Origin: Rubellimicrobium aerolatum
GTDB lineage: Bacteria; Pseudomonadota; Alphaproteobacteria; Rhodobacterales; Rhodobacteraceae
Assembly: GCF_017872975.1 (NCBI RefSeq)
Contig: NZ_JAGGJP010000012.1
Coordinates: 1 to 64,000, forward strand
Reading direction: 5' to 3'
DNA: 64,000 nucleotides
Shown here: positions 7,664 through 17,040 of the stretch, piece after piece
How the letters are laid out: each line of letters begins with the position of its first letter
Numbering within the stretch: position 1 is the stretch's first letter
The notes under the pieces: generated by a model
Told to the model about the DNA's origin: nothing
Databases searched by the model: none
The model's input: only the letters and a program-made list of their open reading frames with translations
Made by a program: the position numbers and the translations under genes

Positions 7664-9028
7664 TCACGCCGGTCGGCCGAGGCGGGGCAGGCCCGCCGGA
7701 CGGACGCGCAGGCCCGGATGGCGCACCGCGAACAGGAGCACCGCCGTCGCGAACAGCGTCCAGGGGAAGGCCCCGGCGTCGAGGAACAGGCTCTCGGTCA
7801 GGTTCATCACCAGGAACACCCCGGCGAGGACGTTGAGCCAGAGCCACTGGTCCTGGGGCCGGGCGAGGTGGAGCCGGACGCCCTGCCGCAGCGCCACCGC
7901 CAGCAGGACGGCGAGGAGGACGAGACCGAGCAGGCCGAAGCTCAGCAGCGTCTCGCGGTAGCCGTTGTGGGAATGGGGGGCCTGCCAGCCGACCAGGGAC
8001 CAGATGTTCCAGGCGGCGACGTTCCCCTCGGTCCAGAAGCCCTGGTAGCCGAAGCCGAGGAGGAGGTGGCGGCCGATCTCCTCGTCCACGAGGTCCCAGA
8101 GGGGCACCCGGCCGGTCAGCGTGGCGTCCTTGCCCAGCGCCTCGAGCATGGGGAGCAGGAAGCTGCCAAGGAAGATGAGGATCAGCCCGACGACCTGCGC
8201 GAAGAGGAGCACCACGACGAAGCGGCCGAGGCCGCGCCGCCGGGCCATGGCCTTGTAGAAGGACTCGATCCCCAGGCCGAAGGCGACGGACAGGAGCCCC
8301 GTGGCCGAGCCCGACAGCAGGAGGCACAGGAGGCTGGCCGCGAGGAGGGGGGCGCCGAGGCGGGCCACGCGCCCTTCCGCGTCGCGCATGAGGGCGATGG
8401 CGACGATGCTGCACAGGCCCGCCGCCCAGCCGAGGACGTTCTTGTGGAGGTAGATGCCCCGCAGCTCCGATTCGCCGGGCATGAAGGCCAGCCCGGGCAT
8501 GGCCCCGGCGAGCAGGAGGCTGAGGACCATGGAGGAGCCCAGCACCGCCGCCGCCAGCAGCAGGAACTGGCGGGGCGAGAAGCGGAGCGCGATCAGCAAG
8601 GGCACCGCCATGCCGAGCGCCAGACCCAGGCCCGACTTGAGCGTGGCCGAGGGCGCGACCGACCAGATCACCGACACGAAGGGCAGCAGGAGGAGCCCGA
8701 CGACGTGGAGGGCGCGCGACAGCGCCCGCGCGAGATCGCGCAGGTGGCGCGCGAGGAGGGCGAGGGCGAGGGCCGAGGCCGAGAGGGAGACGAGACGCAG
8801 CAGCGAGCGGGCGTGGTCGTCGATGCTGCCATCGGACGAGGAGAGCAGGAGCGGGAACAGCGCGCCGGACTGGAGGAGGAGGGCGAGGCCGGCCCCCCAC
8901 CATTCCAGGCGGTCCGGCGCGGCCGAGCGGCCCGCGTCGCGCGTCCGCGCCGGACCGCCGCGCGAGGGGGCGCGGGGCAGGGGACGGCCGGCACCAAGGG
9001 TCCCGGGAAGGGAAGCGTCGCTCGGCAC
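7664..9028 (-). CDS. O-antigen ligase/polymerase-like protein (Wzy type)
   Basis: A 454-residue membrane protein with about ten to twelve hydrophobic helices after a basic cytoplasmic N-terminus. It has Wzy/WaaL hallmarks: a large periplasmic loop with TLTGRVPLW and HSHNGYRETLLSFGLLGL, and an upstream LSGSATGLLS. In a locus that also carries Wzx, Wzc-like and export genes, the likely role is block polymerisation of the repeat unit at the periplasmic face. It is the only gene of its direction here, divergent from the export gene across a 269-bp gap (9029-9297), in which I recognise no specific site. Confidence 0.88.
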   Translation of the reverse strand: MPSDASLPGTLGAGRPLPRAPSRGGPARTRDAGRSAAPDRLEWWGAGLALLLQSGALFPLLLSSSDGSIDDHARSLLRLVSLSASALALALLARHLRDLARALSRALHVVGLLLLPFVSVIWSVAPSATLKSGLGLALGMAVPLLIALRFSPRQFLLLAAAVLGSSMVLSLLLAGAMPGLAFMPGESELRGIYLHKNVLGWAAGLCSIVAIALMRDAEGRVARLGAPLLAASLLCLLLSGSATGLLSVAFGLGIESFYKAMARRRGLGRFVVVLLFAQVVGLILIFLGSFLLPMLEALGKDATLTGRVPLWDLVDEEIGRHLLLGFGYQGFWTEGNVAAWNIWSLVGWQAPHSHNGYRETLLSFGLLGLVLLAVLLAVALRQGVRLHLARPQDQWLWLNVLAGVFLVMNLTESLFLDAGAFPWTLFATAVLLFAVRHPGLRVRPAGLPRLGRPA

Positions 9029-9297
9029 GATGGGCCTTCGTCTGGGGGTCCGGGGGCCGGAGTCGCGCGACCATGGCCCGGCCCGGCGCCGGGCGGAACC
9101 GCTCCGTCCGGGGCGGCCCTACGCCGTTCGGAGGAGGGAGGCCCCCCGAATGGCGGGTGGCTTCCCCCTTCGGCCCCGGCCCGGCCCCGGCCCGGCGCGA
9201 ATGGGGCATTGAGCCGGGACGGGTTTTCGCGTGGATATTCCGCGACGGGTCGGGCGCGTTCCGCCGCGACCCTGGGCGACAGGGAGCGGAGCCGGCA

Positions 9298-10533
9298 TTG
9301 CAGCGCAGTCGCGTCACGTGGCCCTGGGCCTGGATCCTGCGGAGGGGCCGCGCCGTTGCCGGTTCCCTGGCCCTGGCGGCGATGCTCCTGGCCGTCGGGA
9401 CGGCCGCGCGGGCCGCCGCGACGATCCAGCCGGGCGACGTGCTGCGTGTGTCGGTCCTGGAGGACGCCCAGCTCGGGCGGGAGGCGCCGGTGGGCGTGGA
9501 CGGGACCATCATGCTCCCCCGGATCGGCGAGGTCGCGGTGGCGGGCGAGGGCCTGACCGAGGTGCGCGTCAAGGTGGAGGACGCGCTGAAGGCGCAGGGG
9601 ATCATCCGCGCGCCCACCGTCCTCGTGGAGTTCGCGACCTACCGGCCCCTCTATGTCGGCGGCGCGGTGGCCCGGCCGGGCGCCATCCCCTTCGAGCCGG
9701 GCCTGACCGTCCGCCATGCCATCATCCTGGCGGGCGGGCTCGACATCGGGGCGGGGGCGCTGCCGGTGACGGCGGCGGATCTCGACGACCTGCGGGCGCG
9801 GATGCGGTTCGGCTCCTACCAGTTGCTGCAGGTGGACGGCCAGATCGCCCGGCTGCGGGCGGAGCTGGGCCCGGGAACGGAGGCCGATCCCGTGGAGCCC
9901 GGCCTCGTGCCGCCTGCCGAGGCCGAGACGCTGCTGTCTCTGGACATGGACCTGCTGTCGTCTCGCCTCGCGGAGCGGGAGGCGAACCGGGCGCACCTGC
10001 GGACGGCGCTGGAGCTGGTGGCCTCGGAGATCGACATCCTGGAGCGGCAGGCCGACCTCCAGGAGGACGAGCGGCGCATCCAGCAGGAGGAGCTGGAAAC
10101 CGCGCGGTCGCTGGTCGAGCGCGGGGTCATGCCGCGGTCCCAGCTCCAGGAGCTCCAGCGCGAGGCGTCCCAGCTTTCGCGCGACCTGCTGGAGAACCAG
10201 GCCTTCGCGGCGCGCGCGCGGCAGGCCCGCGCCGACACCGAGCACGAGCTCGCCGCCGCCGAGATGGAGCGGACGATCACCCTGCGCGAGGAGCTGCGCG
10301 CCGCCCTGCTGGAGCGGGCGCGGATCACCTCGGAGATCGGGGCGATGCGCGACCGGCTCCTGGTGCTGGGCGTGACGCTGGACGGGGAGGCCCGGCGCGA
10401 GCGCGCGACCCCCGAGGCCGTGATCCACCGCGTCGGGCCCGAGGGATCGGAGGAGATCCGGGCCGACATGGAGACGGCGATCCTGCCGGGCGACGTGCTC
10501 GATGTCGGCCTGACCCGAACCCCCGAAGGCTGA
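9298..10533 (+). CDS. ExoF-like polysaccharide export protein
   Basis: I choose the TTG at 9298, giving 411 residues, because a signal peptide follows directly (hydrophobic run LALAAMLLAVGTAARAAA) and CGGAG lies 6 nt upstream. The frame is open back to 9073. The mature protein begins with the polysaccharide export domain (IQPGDVLRVSVLEDAQLG, YVGGAVARPGAIPF). It continues with a long coiled coil rich in Glu, Leu and Arg between about 170 and 360, and a short final domain (ILPGDVLDVGL). This layout and length resemble ExoF, the periplasmic or outer-membrane export partner in rhizobial exopolysaccharide systems. It probably works with the Wzc-like protein at 13929. Confidence 0.87.
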   Translation: MQRSRVTWPWAWILRRGRAVAGSLALAAMLLAVGTAARAAATIQPGDVLRVSVLEDAQLGREAPVGVDGTIMLPRIGEVAVAGEGLTEVRVKVEDALKAQGIIRAPTVLVEFATYRPLYVGGAVARPGAIPFEPGLTVRHAIILAGGLDIGAGALPVTAADLDDLRARMRFGSYQLLQVDGQIARLRAELGPGTEADPVEPGLVPPAEAETLLSLDMDLLSSRLAEREANRAHLRTALELVASEIDILERQADLQEDERRIQQEELETARSLVERGVMPRSQLQELQREASQLSRDLLENQAFAARARQARADTEHELAAAEMERTITLREELRAALLERARITSEIGAMRDRLLVLGVTLDGEARRERATPEAVIHRVGPEGSEEIRADMETAILPGDVLDVGLTRTPEG

Positions 10534-10579
10534 CGCGGCCCCGCCGCCCCCGTTCGCCGCCCCCATCGCAGGAAGTGCC

Positions 10580-11542
10580 ATGCCGTCCCCCCTCGTCAGC
10601 GTCGTCGTCAACAACTTCAACTACGCCGCCTTCGTCGGGACGGCGATCGACAGCGCGCTGGCGCAGCAAGGCGATGGATTCGGGGTGGAGGTGGTCGTCG
10701 TGGACGACGGCTCGACCGACGGATCGGGCGCGGTGCTGGACCGCTACGAGGGGCGCGCGACGGTCGTGCGGCAGCGCAACGCCGGGCAGGCGGGCGCGAT
10801 CAACGCCGGGGTCCGCGCCAGCCGGGGCGAGATCCTGTGCTTCCTCGACGCCGACGACTGGTGGGCGCCGTCCAAGGTGGCGGCGGTGGTGGCGGCGTTC
10901 CGGGCCGATCCGGGCGCGGCCCTGGCCTATCACCGGCTCCAGCCCGTGGGCCCGGACGGCCGGCCCGCGCTGCGGCCGATCCCGCGCACGCTCTGCCGGG
11001 GGGACCTGCGCCGCCGGATGGAGCGGTCGGCGGGGTGGTGGCCCTTCCCGATGACCTCGGCGGTTGCGGTGCGCCGCTCGGCCTGGGAGGAGGCGGGGCC
11101 GATCCCCGAGGCGTTCCGCATCTCGGCGGATGCCTGGCTGGTGGGGATCCATCCCTTCCTGGGCCGGGTCGCGGCGCTGCCCGACAGCCTGGGCTTCTAC
11201 CGGCTCCACGCGAACAACTGGTACCGGGCGGCGGACGACGCCCCCATGCTGCGCCGGCGGATGGCGCATTGGGAGGCGACCGTGGCCGCCACCAACGGGT
11301 TCCTGGCCGGCCGCGGCCTGCCGTCCCGGCTGTCGCTGGGGGACCACTTCCCCCACAAGGTCGCTCGGGCGCGGCTGGAGGGCGCGGGGATCGGCCGGCG
11401 GTTGCGGCTCGGGCTGGACGGGCTGCGCTTCGGGGGGGAGCCGTCGCTGCCGCGCCGCGTCCGCGACACCGCGCGGATCGTCGCGGAACTGGGGGCCGGG
11501 GAACCGCCCCCGGCCCGCGCCGCGCGGGAGGGCCGGCCATGA
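10580..11542 (+). CDS. Glycosyltransferase family 2
   Basis: A 320-residue protein opening with VSVVVNNFNYAAFVGTAIDS, then VVVVDDGSTDGSGAVL and FLDADDWWAPSK. These are the nucleotide-sugar and metal-binding (DxD-type) motifs of GT-A fold family 2 glycosyltransferases. It should transfer one sugar of the repeat unit from a nucleotide donor to a lipid-linked acceptor on the cytoplasmic face. It is tightly linked to the next glycosyltransferase by an ATGA overlap. Donor and linkage cannot be predicted. Confidence 0.92.
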   Translation: MPSPLVSVVVNNFNYAAFVGTAIDSALAQQGDGFGVEVVVVDDGSTDGSGAVLDRYEGRATVVRQRNAGQAGAINAGVRASRGEILCFLDADDWWAPSKVAAVVAAFRADPGAALAYHRLQPVGPDGRPALRPIPRTLCRGDLRRRMERSAGWWPFPMTSAVAVRRSAWEEAGPIPEAFRISADAWLVGIHPFLGRVAALPDSLGFYRLHANNWYRAADDAPMLRRRMAHWEATVAATNGFLAGRGLPSRLSLGDHFPHKVARARLEGAGIGRRLRLGLDGLRFGGEPSLPRRVRDTARIVAELGAGEPPPARAAREGRP

Positions 11543-12681
11543 AGGTCCTGCTGCTGGTCTCGGAGCTGGAGGACTATGCCATCACCTACGCGAACGGGCT
11601 GGCGCGGCACGCCGAGGTGGTGCTCTGCGTGCCTCGGCGGCAGTATGCCCGGCTGGCGCGATGGGTCGATCCCCGGGTGGACCTGCGGCTCCTGGACTGG
11701 CCCCGGCACAGCAGCCCGGGGAACCTGCGCTTCCTGGCGTCGGTCGTCCGGCTGGTCCGGCGCGAGGGGCCGGACGTGATCCACCTCCTCAGCAACAACA
11801 TCCTGTGGCTGAACCTCGCGTTGCCGTTCTGGCGGGGCATCCCGATCGTGACGACGGTGCACGACGTGGAGGTCCATCCGGGCGACCGCGACACCAAGGC
11901 CCTGCCGGCCTGGGCCACCACCCTGGCGGTGCGGCAGTCGGACGCGCTGGTGGTGCACGGCGAGGGGCTGCGCCGCAAGGCGGCGGAGCGATTCGGGCGG
12001 CCGCTGGGCGAGATCCACGTGCTGTCGCATCCGGCGATCACCCGCTACGCCGACCTCGCGCGGGCCGAGGGGCTGGCGCCGGCGCTGCGGGGCGAGGGCT
12101 TCACCCTCCTGCTGTTCGGGCGCATCTTCGCCTACAAGGGGCTGGACCTGCTGCTGCGCGCCGAGGCGGCGCTGGGCGACCGGCTTCCGGGGCTCCGCAT
12201 CGTGATCGCCGGCCGGGGCGACGATCCCTGGGAGCTGCGGGGGCTGATGGGCGACCCCGGCCGCTACGACATCCGCAGCCGCTTCATCGAGGACCGCGAG
12301 GTGGCCGAGCTGTTCCTCGGGGCCGACGCCATCGCGCTGCCCTACGCCGAGGCGTCGCAGAGCGGCGTTCTGAACGTCGCGGCGGCCTTCGGGCTGCCGG
12401 CCATCGCGACCGACGTGGGCGAGCTGGGCGCGACGGTCGAGGGGCAGGGGATGGGGCTGGTGGTGCCGCCCGGCGACGCGGCGGCGATGGCGGCGACGAT
12501 CCTGCGGATGGCCGGGGACGCCGGCGCCCGCGAGGAGATGGCGCGACGGGCCCGGGCCTGGGCCGAGGGGCCGAACGCGCCCGAGGCGGTGGGCGGGCGG
12601 GCGCTGGCGCTCTACCGCGACCTCCTGCGGCGGCGGCGCGCCGGCTACGCCGAAAGGATGCACCCCTCGCCGGGTGGCTGA
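11539..12681 (+). CDS. Glycosyltransferase family 4
   Basis: A 380-residue GT-B glycosyltransferase. The N-terminal acceptor domain starts MKVLLLVSELEDYAITYANG. The donor domain has LLLFGRIFAYKGLDLLL, then LPYAEASQSGVLNVAAAFGL with the conserved Glu and Gly-rich donor-binding pattern of family 4. The start overlaps the previous stop by 4 nt, so the two glycosyltransferases are translationally coupled. It is probably a retaining transferase for one sugar of the repeat. The specific donor is unknown. Confidence 0.92.
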   Translation: MKVLLLVSELEDYAITYANGLARHAEVVLCVPRRQYARLARWVDPRVDLRLLDWPRHSSPGNLRFLASVVRLVRREGPDVIHLLSNNILWLNLALPFWRGIPIVTTVHDVEVHPGDRDTKALPAWATTLAVRQSDALVVHGEGLRRKAAERFGRPLGEIHVLSHPAITRYADLARAEGLAPALRGEGFTLLLFGRIFAYKGLDLLLRAEAALGDRLPGLRIVIAGRGDDPWELRGLMGDPGRYDIRSRFIEDREVAELFLGADAIALPYAEASQSGVLNVAAAFGLPAIATDVGELGATVEGQGMGLVVPPGDAAAMAATILRMAGDAGAREEMARRARAWAEGPNAPEAVGGRALALYRDLLRRRRAGYAERMHPSPGG

Positions 12682-12828
12682 GTTGCCGGCCCGGTCAAGC
12701 CGGGGCAGTCAGGACCTGACGCGGTGGGCACGGATGCCGGGCCCAGCGTCGCAAGAGGAAGGACAGACCGGCCATGACAGGTCCCCTGCCGCGCCAAGCC
12801 GAACCCTTTGCCGGCCCCGAGGTGCGCG

Positions 12829-13932
12829 GTGGCTGATCCGGCGGTCTGCCATTACGGCCCCGGCGGCCGCGAGAACGGCGGCGGCATCGGCCGCATGATC
12901 GGCTACGTGCAGGACGCGGCGGCGCGGAGGGGGGTGCGCCACGCGGTCGTGGACACGCGCGGGCCGCGCTGGAGCTGGGCGGGATCGCCGCTCCGCCTGC
13001 TCGCGGCCATGGGGTCGCTGGCCTGGGGGCGGGCGACGGCGCCGGACCGCATCCACCACATCCACATCGCCGGCCGGGGCAGCACCGGGCGCAAGCTGCT
13101 GCTGGCCGGGATGGCGCGGCGCCTGGGCTGCCGCCATGTCCTGCACCTGCACGACTACGACTACGCCGCCGACGTGCTGCGCCGGCCGGCCTGGATGCAG
13201 CGCCGGATCGCGGCGATGTTCGCGGGGGCCGATCGGGTGATCGCGCTGGGCCGCAAGGACCGGGACTTCGTGGCGGGGCGGCTGGGCGTCCCGGCCGACC
13301 GGATCGCCATCCTCCACAACAGCGTGCCCGATCCCGGCCTCCGCCCGGCCCCCCGCCCCGGCGCCGAGCCGACGATCCTGTTCCTGGGCCGGCTGAGCGA
13401 GCGCAAGGGCGTGCCGGAGCTGCTCCGGGCGCTGGCCGAGCCGGAGCTGGCCCGGCTGCCCTGGCGGGCCGTCCTCGCCGGGGACGGCCCGGTCGAGGCC
13501 TACCGGGCCGAGGCGGCGCGGCTCGGGCTGGGCGACCGCGTCCGGATGCCGGGCTGGCTGGGCGAGGCCGAGGTCCGGGCGCTGTGCCGGTCGGCCGACA
13601 TCCTGGTGCTGCCATCGCACGCCGAGGGGATGGCCATGGCGGTGCTGGAAGGGCTGGCCCATGGGCTGGCCGTCGTCACGACGCGCGTGGGCGCCCACGA
13701 GGAGGTCATCGAGGACGGCCGCAGCGGCCTCTTCGTGCCGGTGGGCGACGTGCCCGCCCTGGCGGCGGCGCTGTCGGATCTGGTGCGCGACCCCGGGCTG
13801 CGGGACCGCCTGTCCCGGGGCGGGCGCGCGCTCTTCCATGACCGGTTCGGGATCGACGGCTACCTCGGCCGGCTCGACGAGCTTTATCGCGGGGCCTGCG
13901 GCCCGCAACTCCAAGCCCTGGGTGCGAGATGA
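12829..13932 (+). CDS. Glycosyltransferase family 4
   Basis: A GT-B protein of about 367 residues. I start it at the GTG at 12829 (MADPAVCHYGPGGRENGGG), because GAGG sits 6 nt upstream; a TTG at 12808 is the longest alternative. The N-terminal domain shows the open Gly-rich loop (GRENGGGIGRM). The donor domain has ILFLGRLSERKGVPELL and LPSHAEGMAMAVLEGLAHGL, the family 4 signature with the catalytic Glu region. A 147-bp gap precedes it, so it may have its own promoter. Its stop overlaps the start of the Wzc-like gene (ATGA). Confidence 0.92.
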   Translation: MADPAVCHYGPGGRENGGGIGRMIGYVQDAAARRGVRHAVVDTRGPRWSWAGSPLRLLAAMGSLAWGRATAPDRIHHIHIAGRGSTGRKLLLAGMARRLGCRHVLHLHDYDYAADVLRRPAWMQRRIAAMFAGADRVIALGRKDRDFVAGRLGVPADRIAILHNSVPDPGLRPAPRPGAEPTILFLGRLSERKGVPELLRALAEPELARLPWRAVLAGDGPVEAYRAEAARLGLGDRVRMPGWLGEAEVRALCRSADILVLPSHAEGMAMAVLEGLAHGLAVVTTRVGAHEEVIEDGRSGLFVPVGDVPALAAALSDLVRDPGLRDRLSRGGRALFHDRFGIDGYLGRLDELYRGACGPQLQALGAR

Positions 13933-16262
13933 CCGCCAACTCCCCGTTCATGAGTCCGCGCCGCCCGATCCCCTTCAGCCCCCGACCCGAGGGCGAGTCC
14001 GAGTCCCTGCCAGACCCGCGCCCGCCGGCGGCCCCGGCCGAGGCCCTCCGTCCGGCCCGCTCCGACGAGCCTGGGTTCCGCCGCGACCCGCGCGGCGAGC
14101 GGGCGGACGAGGGGCCGCCGCGTCCGCGGGCCACGGGCGAGGAGTTCGACCTGCGGGGCTTCGCCCGGCTCCTGCGCCGCCGGGCGGGGTTCATCGCCCT
14201 GGCCTCGGGCCTGGTGATCGCGGCGCTGCTGCCGCTGATCCTGGCGATCGAGAAGACCTATTCCGCCCAGATCCGGCTGCTGATCGACCGGCCGCAGGCG
14301 GTCGCGCTCGCCACCCCGGCGGCGGGGCCGCTGCCGCCGCTCGACCTCGCCACCGAGATCGAGCGCCTCCAGGCGCAGTCCAACGTCCAGCAGGTGATCG
14401 ACGACCTCGGGCTGGCGGAGCTGGAGGAGTTCAACCCGCCGCCGCCGAGCGCCAACCCGCTCAGCCTCCTGCTGCAGGCGGCCGCCCGGCTGGTCGCCGG
14501 CGAGGACGCGGTGGACCTGTCGTCGCAGGTGAAGTGGGACCCGGTGATCCGCAACTTCTACAAGGCCCTGGCGATCCATCGCAGTGGCACCACCAACGTC
14601 GTGGAGATCGCCTTCAGTTCGCGCGATCCAATCCTGGCCGCCCAGGTGCCGAACCGGCTGGTCGAGAGCTACCTCGACCAGCGCCGCGCGCAGGCCGCCG
14701 CCGAGGCGGCGCGGGCGCGCGAGTGGCTGACCGGCCGCATCGAGGCGCAGCGCGCGCGCGTGCAGGACATCGAGCTGCGCGCCAACGAGTTCCGGTCCCT
14801 CAACAGCCTCGACCTGGAGGAACCCCGGACGGAGTCCACCTCGCAGGTGGCCGCCCTGAACGCGCAATTGTCCGAGATCGCCCGGACACGGGCGCAATAC
14901 GCCTCGGCCCTCGACGAGCTGCGGGCCGGCAACACCACCTCCGCCGCCATCGGCGCCATCGCCTCGCCGCTCATGTCCGAGCTGCGGCGCGACCTCCAGG
15001 TCCAGCAGCGCGAGCTGGCGCGGCTTCGCCAGACCTACGGGGAGAACCACGCCGAGGTGGCGAGCCGCCGCGCCGCCGTCGCCGAGACCGAGCGGGCCAT
15101 CGCCAGCGAGGCCTCGCGGCTCGCGGATGCGCTGACGATCCGCATCGAGTCGCTGGACCGCGAGCGGGCCGAGACGGAGGCGGCCATCGACGGGGTGCGC
15201 CACGCGGCGCTCCTCACCGGCGCGAAGGAGGTCGACTACCAGGTCATGGCCGCCGAGCTGGGCCGCGAGCGGAGCACGCTGGCCGCGCTGGAGGAGCAGT
15301 TCCGGCGCGTCGATGGCGAAGCGATCCTGCCGGTGGCCGAGGCCGAGATCCTGTCGCCAGCGACGCCGCCCCGGTTCCCGGACGGGCGGGGCCGGAAGTT
15401 CTACCTCGCCGTGGCCATCCTGGGGGCTCTCTGCCTCGCCACGACGGCGGCCTGCGTCCGCGAGATGCTCGACCGCTCCGCCCGCAGCCAGCAGCAGTTC
15501 TGGGGCCTGCCCGGCGTGGTCACCGCCGGCCTGATCCCGGCGCTGGACGGCCGGGGCGCCCCGACCCTTCCCGACCGGCTCCGGCAGAGCCCTAACGGCG
15601 CGGTCGCGGACGCGATGCGCTGGCTGGCCCTGTCGATCCAGCGGGCCGGGGGGGGGCGGATGCCCGACAGCCTTCTCGTGACCTCCGCGCTGCCGGGGGA
15701 GGGGGCCTCGACGACGGCGGCGGGGCTGGCCCTCGCCCTGGCCGAGGCGGGGCATGGCGTCCTCCTCGTGGACGTCGATCCGCAGGGGGGCTCGGCCCAC
15801 GAGCAGTTCGGCGGCCCGGCCTCGCCCGGCTTCGCCGAGCTCTGTGCCGGGCAGGTGGGGCTGGACCGGGTGATCCGGACCCATGCCGAGACGGGCGTCG
15901 AGTATGTCGCGGCGGGGACCGAGCGGCGGGGGTCGCTGCTCGAATCGGACGGGCTCCAGGCCCTGATGGACCACGCGCGGGCCCGGGGGCGCATCCTGAT
16001 CGTGGAGGGCGCGCCGGTGCTGGCCTCGGCCGAGGCGGCCTTCCTGGCGAGCCAGGTCGAGCAGTGCCTGCTGGTCGCCCGCTGGGGCCGGACGCCGCTG
16101 AGGGTGGCCGAGCTGGCCATCGACCGACTGATCGAGCACGGGGGCGAGCCGGTCGCGGTCGCCCTGGCGCAGGTCGATCCGCAGGCCCATGCCCGCTACA
16201 GCTTCGCCGATTCGGACCTGTTCAGCCCGGCGCTGCGCCGCTACCGCGAGAGCGCGGCCTGA
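13929..16262 (+). CDS. Wzc/ExoP-like polysaccharide chain-length protein with degenerate kinase site
   Basis: A 777-residue protein. A proline-rich cytoplasmic N-terminus (to about 75) is followed by a Wzz domain with its first membrane helix (GFIALASGLVIAALLPLILA), a long periplasmic coiled coil, a second helix near 500 (FYLAVAILGALCLATTAACV), and a C-terminal P-loop domain of the BY-kinase type. The Walker A motif reads LPGEGASTTAAG, with Ala at residue 593 where family members have Lys. The Walker B-like segment reads IVEGAP instead of a segment with Asp. There is no C-terminal tyrosine cluster, only two Tyr near the end. It probably controls chain length and export structurally, without normal autophosphorylation. 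Confidence 0.9.
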   Translation: MTANSPFMSPRRPIPFSPRPEGESESLPDPRPPAAPAEALRPARSDEPGFRRDPRGERADEGPPRPRATGEEFDLRGFARLLRRRAGFIALASGLVIAALLPLILAIEKTYSAQIRLLIDRPQAVALATPAAGPLPPLDLATEIERLQAQSNVQQVIDDLGLAELEEFNPPPPSANPLSLLLQAAARLVAGEDAVDLSSQVKWDPVIRNFYKALAIHRSGTTNVVEIAFSSRDPILAAQVPNRLVESYLDQRRAQAAAEAARAREWLTGRIEAQRARVQDIELRANEFRSLNSLDLEEPRTESTSQVAALNAQLSEIARTRAQYASALDELRAGNTTSAAIGAIASPLMSELRRDLQVQQRELARLRQTYGENHAEVASRRAAVAETERAIASEASRLADALTIRIESLDRERAETEAAIDGVRHAALLTGAKEVDYQVMAAELGRERSTLAALEEQFRRVDGEAILPVAEAEILSPATPPRFPDGRGRKFYLAVAILGALCLATTAACVREMLDRSARSQQQFWGLPGVVTAGLIPALDGRGAPTLPDRLRQSPNGAVADAMRWLALSIQRAGGGRMPDSLLVTSALPGEGASTTAAGLALALAEAGHGVLLVDVDPQGGSAHEQFGGPASPGFAELCAGQVGLDRVIRTHAETGVEYVAAGTERRGSLLESDGLQALMDHARARGRILIVEGAPVLASAEAAFLASQVEQCLLVARWGRTPLRVAELAIDRLIEHGGEPVAVALAQVDPQAHARYSFADSDLFSPALRRYRESAA

Positions 16263-16288
16263 GCCCACCCGTCCCGGCCGGAACCCTT

Positions 16289-16316
16289 GGCCGATCGCGC
16301 CACCGCGCGATCGGCC
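16289..16316 (+). terminator. Strong intrinsic-type terminator after the Wzc-like gene
   Basis: Perfect 12-bp arms GGCCGATCGCGC and GCGCGATCGGCC flank a CACC loop, 26 bp after the stop codon, and are followed by GTTCCGTTTCC. This closes the export and glycosyltransferase unit before the sugar biosynthesis unit. Confidence 0.78.
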
Positions 16317-16359
16317 GTTCCGTTTCCGGCCGGAGCCTGACCCGTCCAGAGGAGCAGGC

Positions 16360-16377
16360 TTCATCCCTTAGGCGTAT
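16360..16377 (+). promoter_or_regulatory. Shared upstream element, copy 1
   Basis: TTCATCCCTTAGGCGTAT lies 127 bp before the WbpD-like start. A copy matching at 16 of 18 positions lies at 21641-21658, upstream of the WecG-like gene. The conserved placement upstream of two transcription units of the same locus suggests an operator or promoter element. Confidence 0.5.
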
Positions 16378-16503
16378 GGGCCGCCCCCCGTCCTGACCCA
16401 ATGAGGCGGTTCTCACCGAGGCGGGAGCGGACCACCCTCGGACCAAGGCTCCGGGCGGGGCCAGCAGGTCGCGTCCCCGGGGCGCGTCAACCGGAGACGG
16501 GGA

Positions 16504-17040
16504 GTGAGCGTGCCGATTAACGATTGTGACATCGCGGCGGGGGCCGCCATCACCCATCCGGACCTGGTCAACCTCTACGGTTGCCGGATCGGCGCCGGAA
16601 CCAGGATCGGCCCCTTCGTGGAGATCCAGCGCGGCAGCGTCGTGGGCGCGCGCTGCAAGGTGTCGTCCCATTCCTTCCTCTGCGACGGCGTGACCCTGGA
16701 GGACGAGGTGTTCCTCGGCCACGGCGTGATGTTCACCAACGACCGCCTGCCCCGCAGCGCCAATCCGGATGGCTCGCCCAAGGGCGATGGCGACTGGACC
16801 TGCGAACCGACGCTGGTGCGCGCCGGCGCCTCCATCGGCTCGAACGCGACGATCGTCTGCGGCCTGACCGTGGGGCGGCACGCCCTGGTCGGCGCGGGGG
16901 CGGTCGTCACCCGCGACGTGCCCGACTTCGCCATCGTCACCGGCGTCCCGGCGCGCGTCGTGGGCGACGTCCGCGACCGAGAGGCCGCTCCCGCCGCGCC
17001 GAACCCTGTCCATCAACCCGAAGAAGCGAGGGCGACATGA
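16504..17040 (+). CDS. WbpD/WlbB-like UDP-sugar N-acetyltransferase
   Basis: A 178-residue left-handed beta-helix acetyltransferase. Hexapeptide repeats begin at INDCDIAAGAAITHPDLVNL and continue through IGAGTRIGPFVEIQRGSVVG. There is a loop VFLGHGVMFTNDRLPRSANP, and a terminal VGAGAVVTRDVPDFAIVTGV. This is the pattern of WbpD/WlbB enzymes that N-acetylate the 3-amino group of UDP-2-acetamido-3-amino-glucuronate. The start is GTG at 16504 or GTG at 16510; GGAG-type sequences precede both. The stop overlaps the next start (ATGA). The two following genes complete the WbpB-WbpE set, which supports the role. Confidence 0.87.
   Translation: MSVPINDCDIAAGAAITHPDLVNLYGCRIGAGTRIGPFVEIQRGSVVGARCKVSSHSFLCDGVTLEDEVFLGHGVMFTNDRLPRSANPDGSPKGDGDWTCEPTLVRAGASIGSNATIVCGLTVGRHALVGAGAVVTRDVPDFAIVTGVPARVVGDVRDREAAPAAPNPVHQPEEARAT

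Noticed and set aside
14000-16300. Very long antisense frame over the Wzc-like gene
   Set aside because: High GC content removes stop codons. The protein has no family features, while the plus strand encodes a recognisable family.
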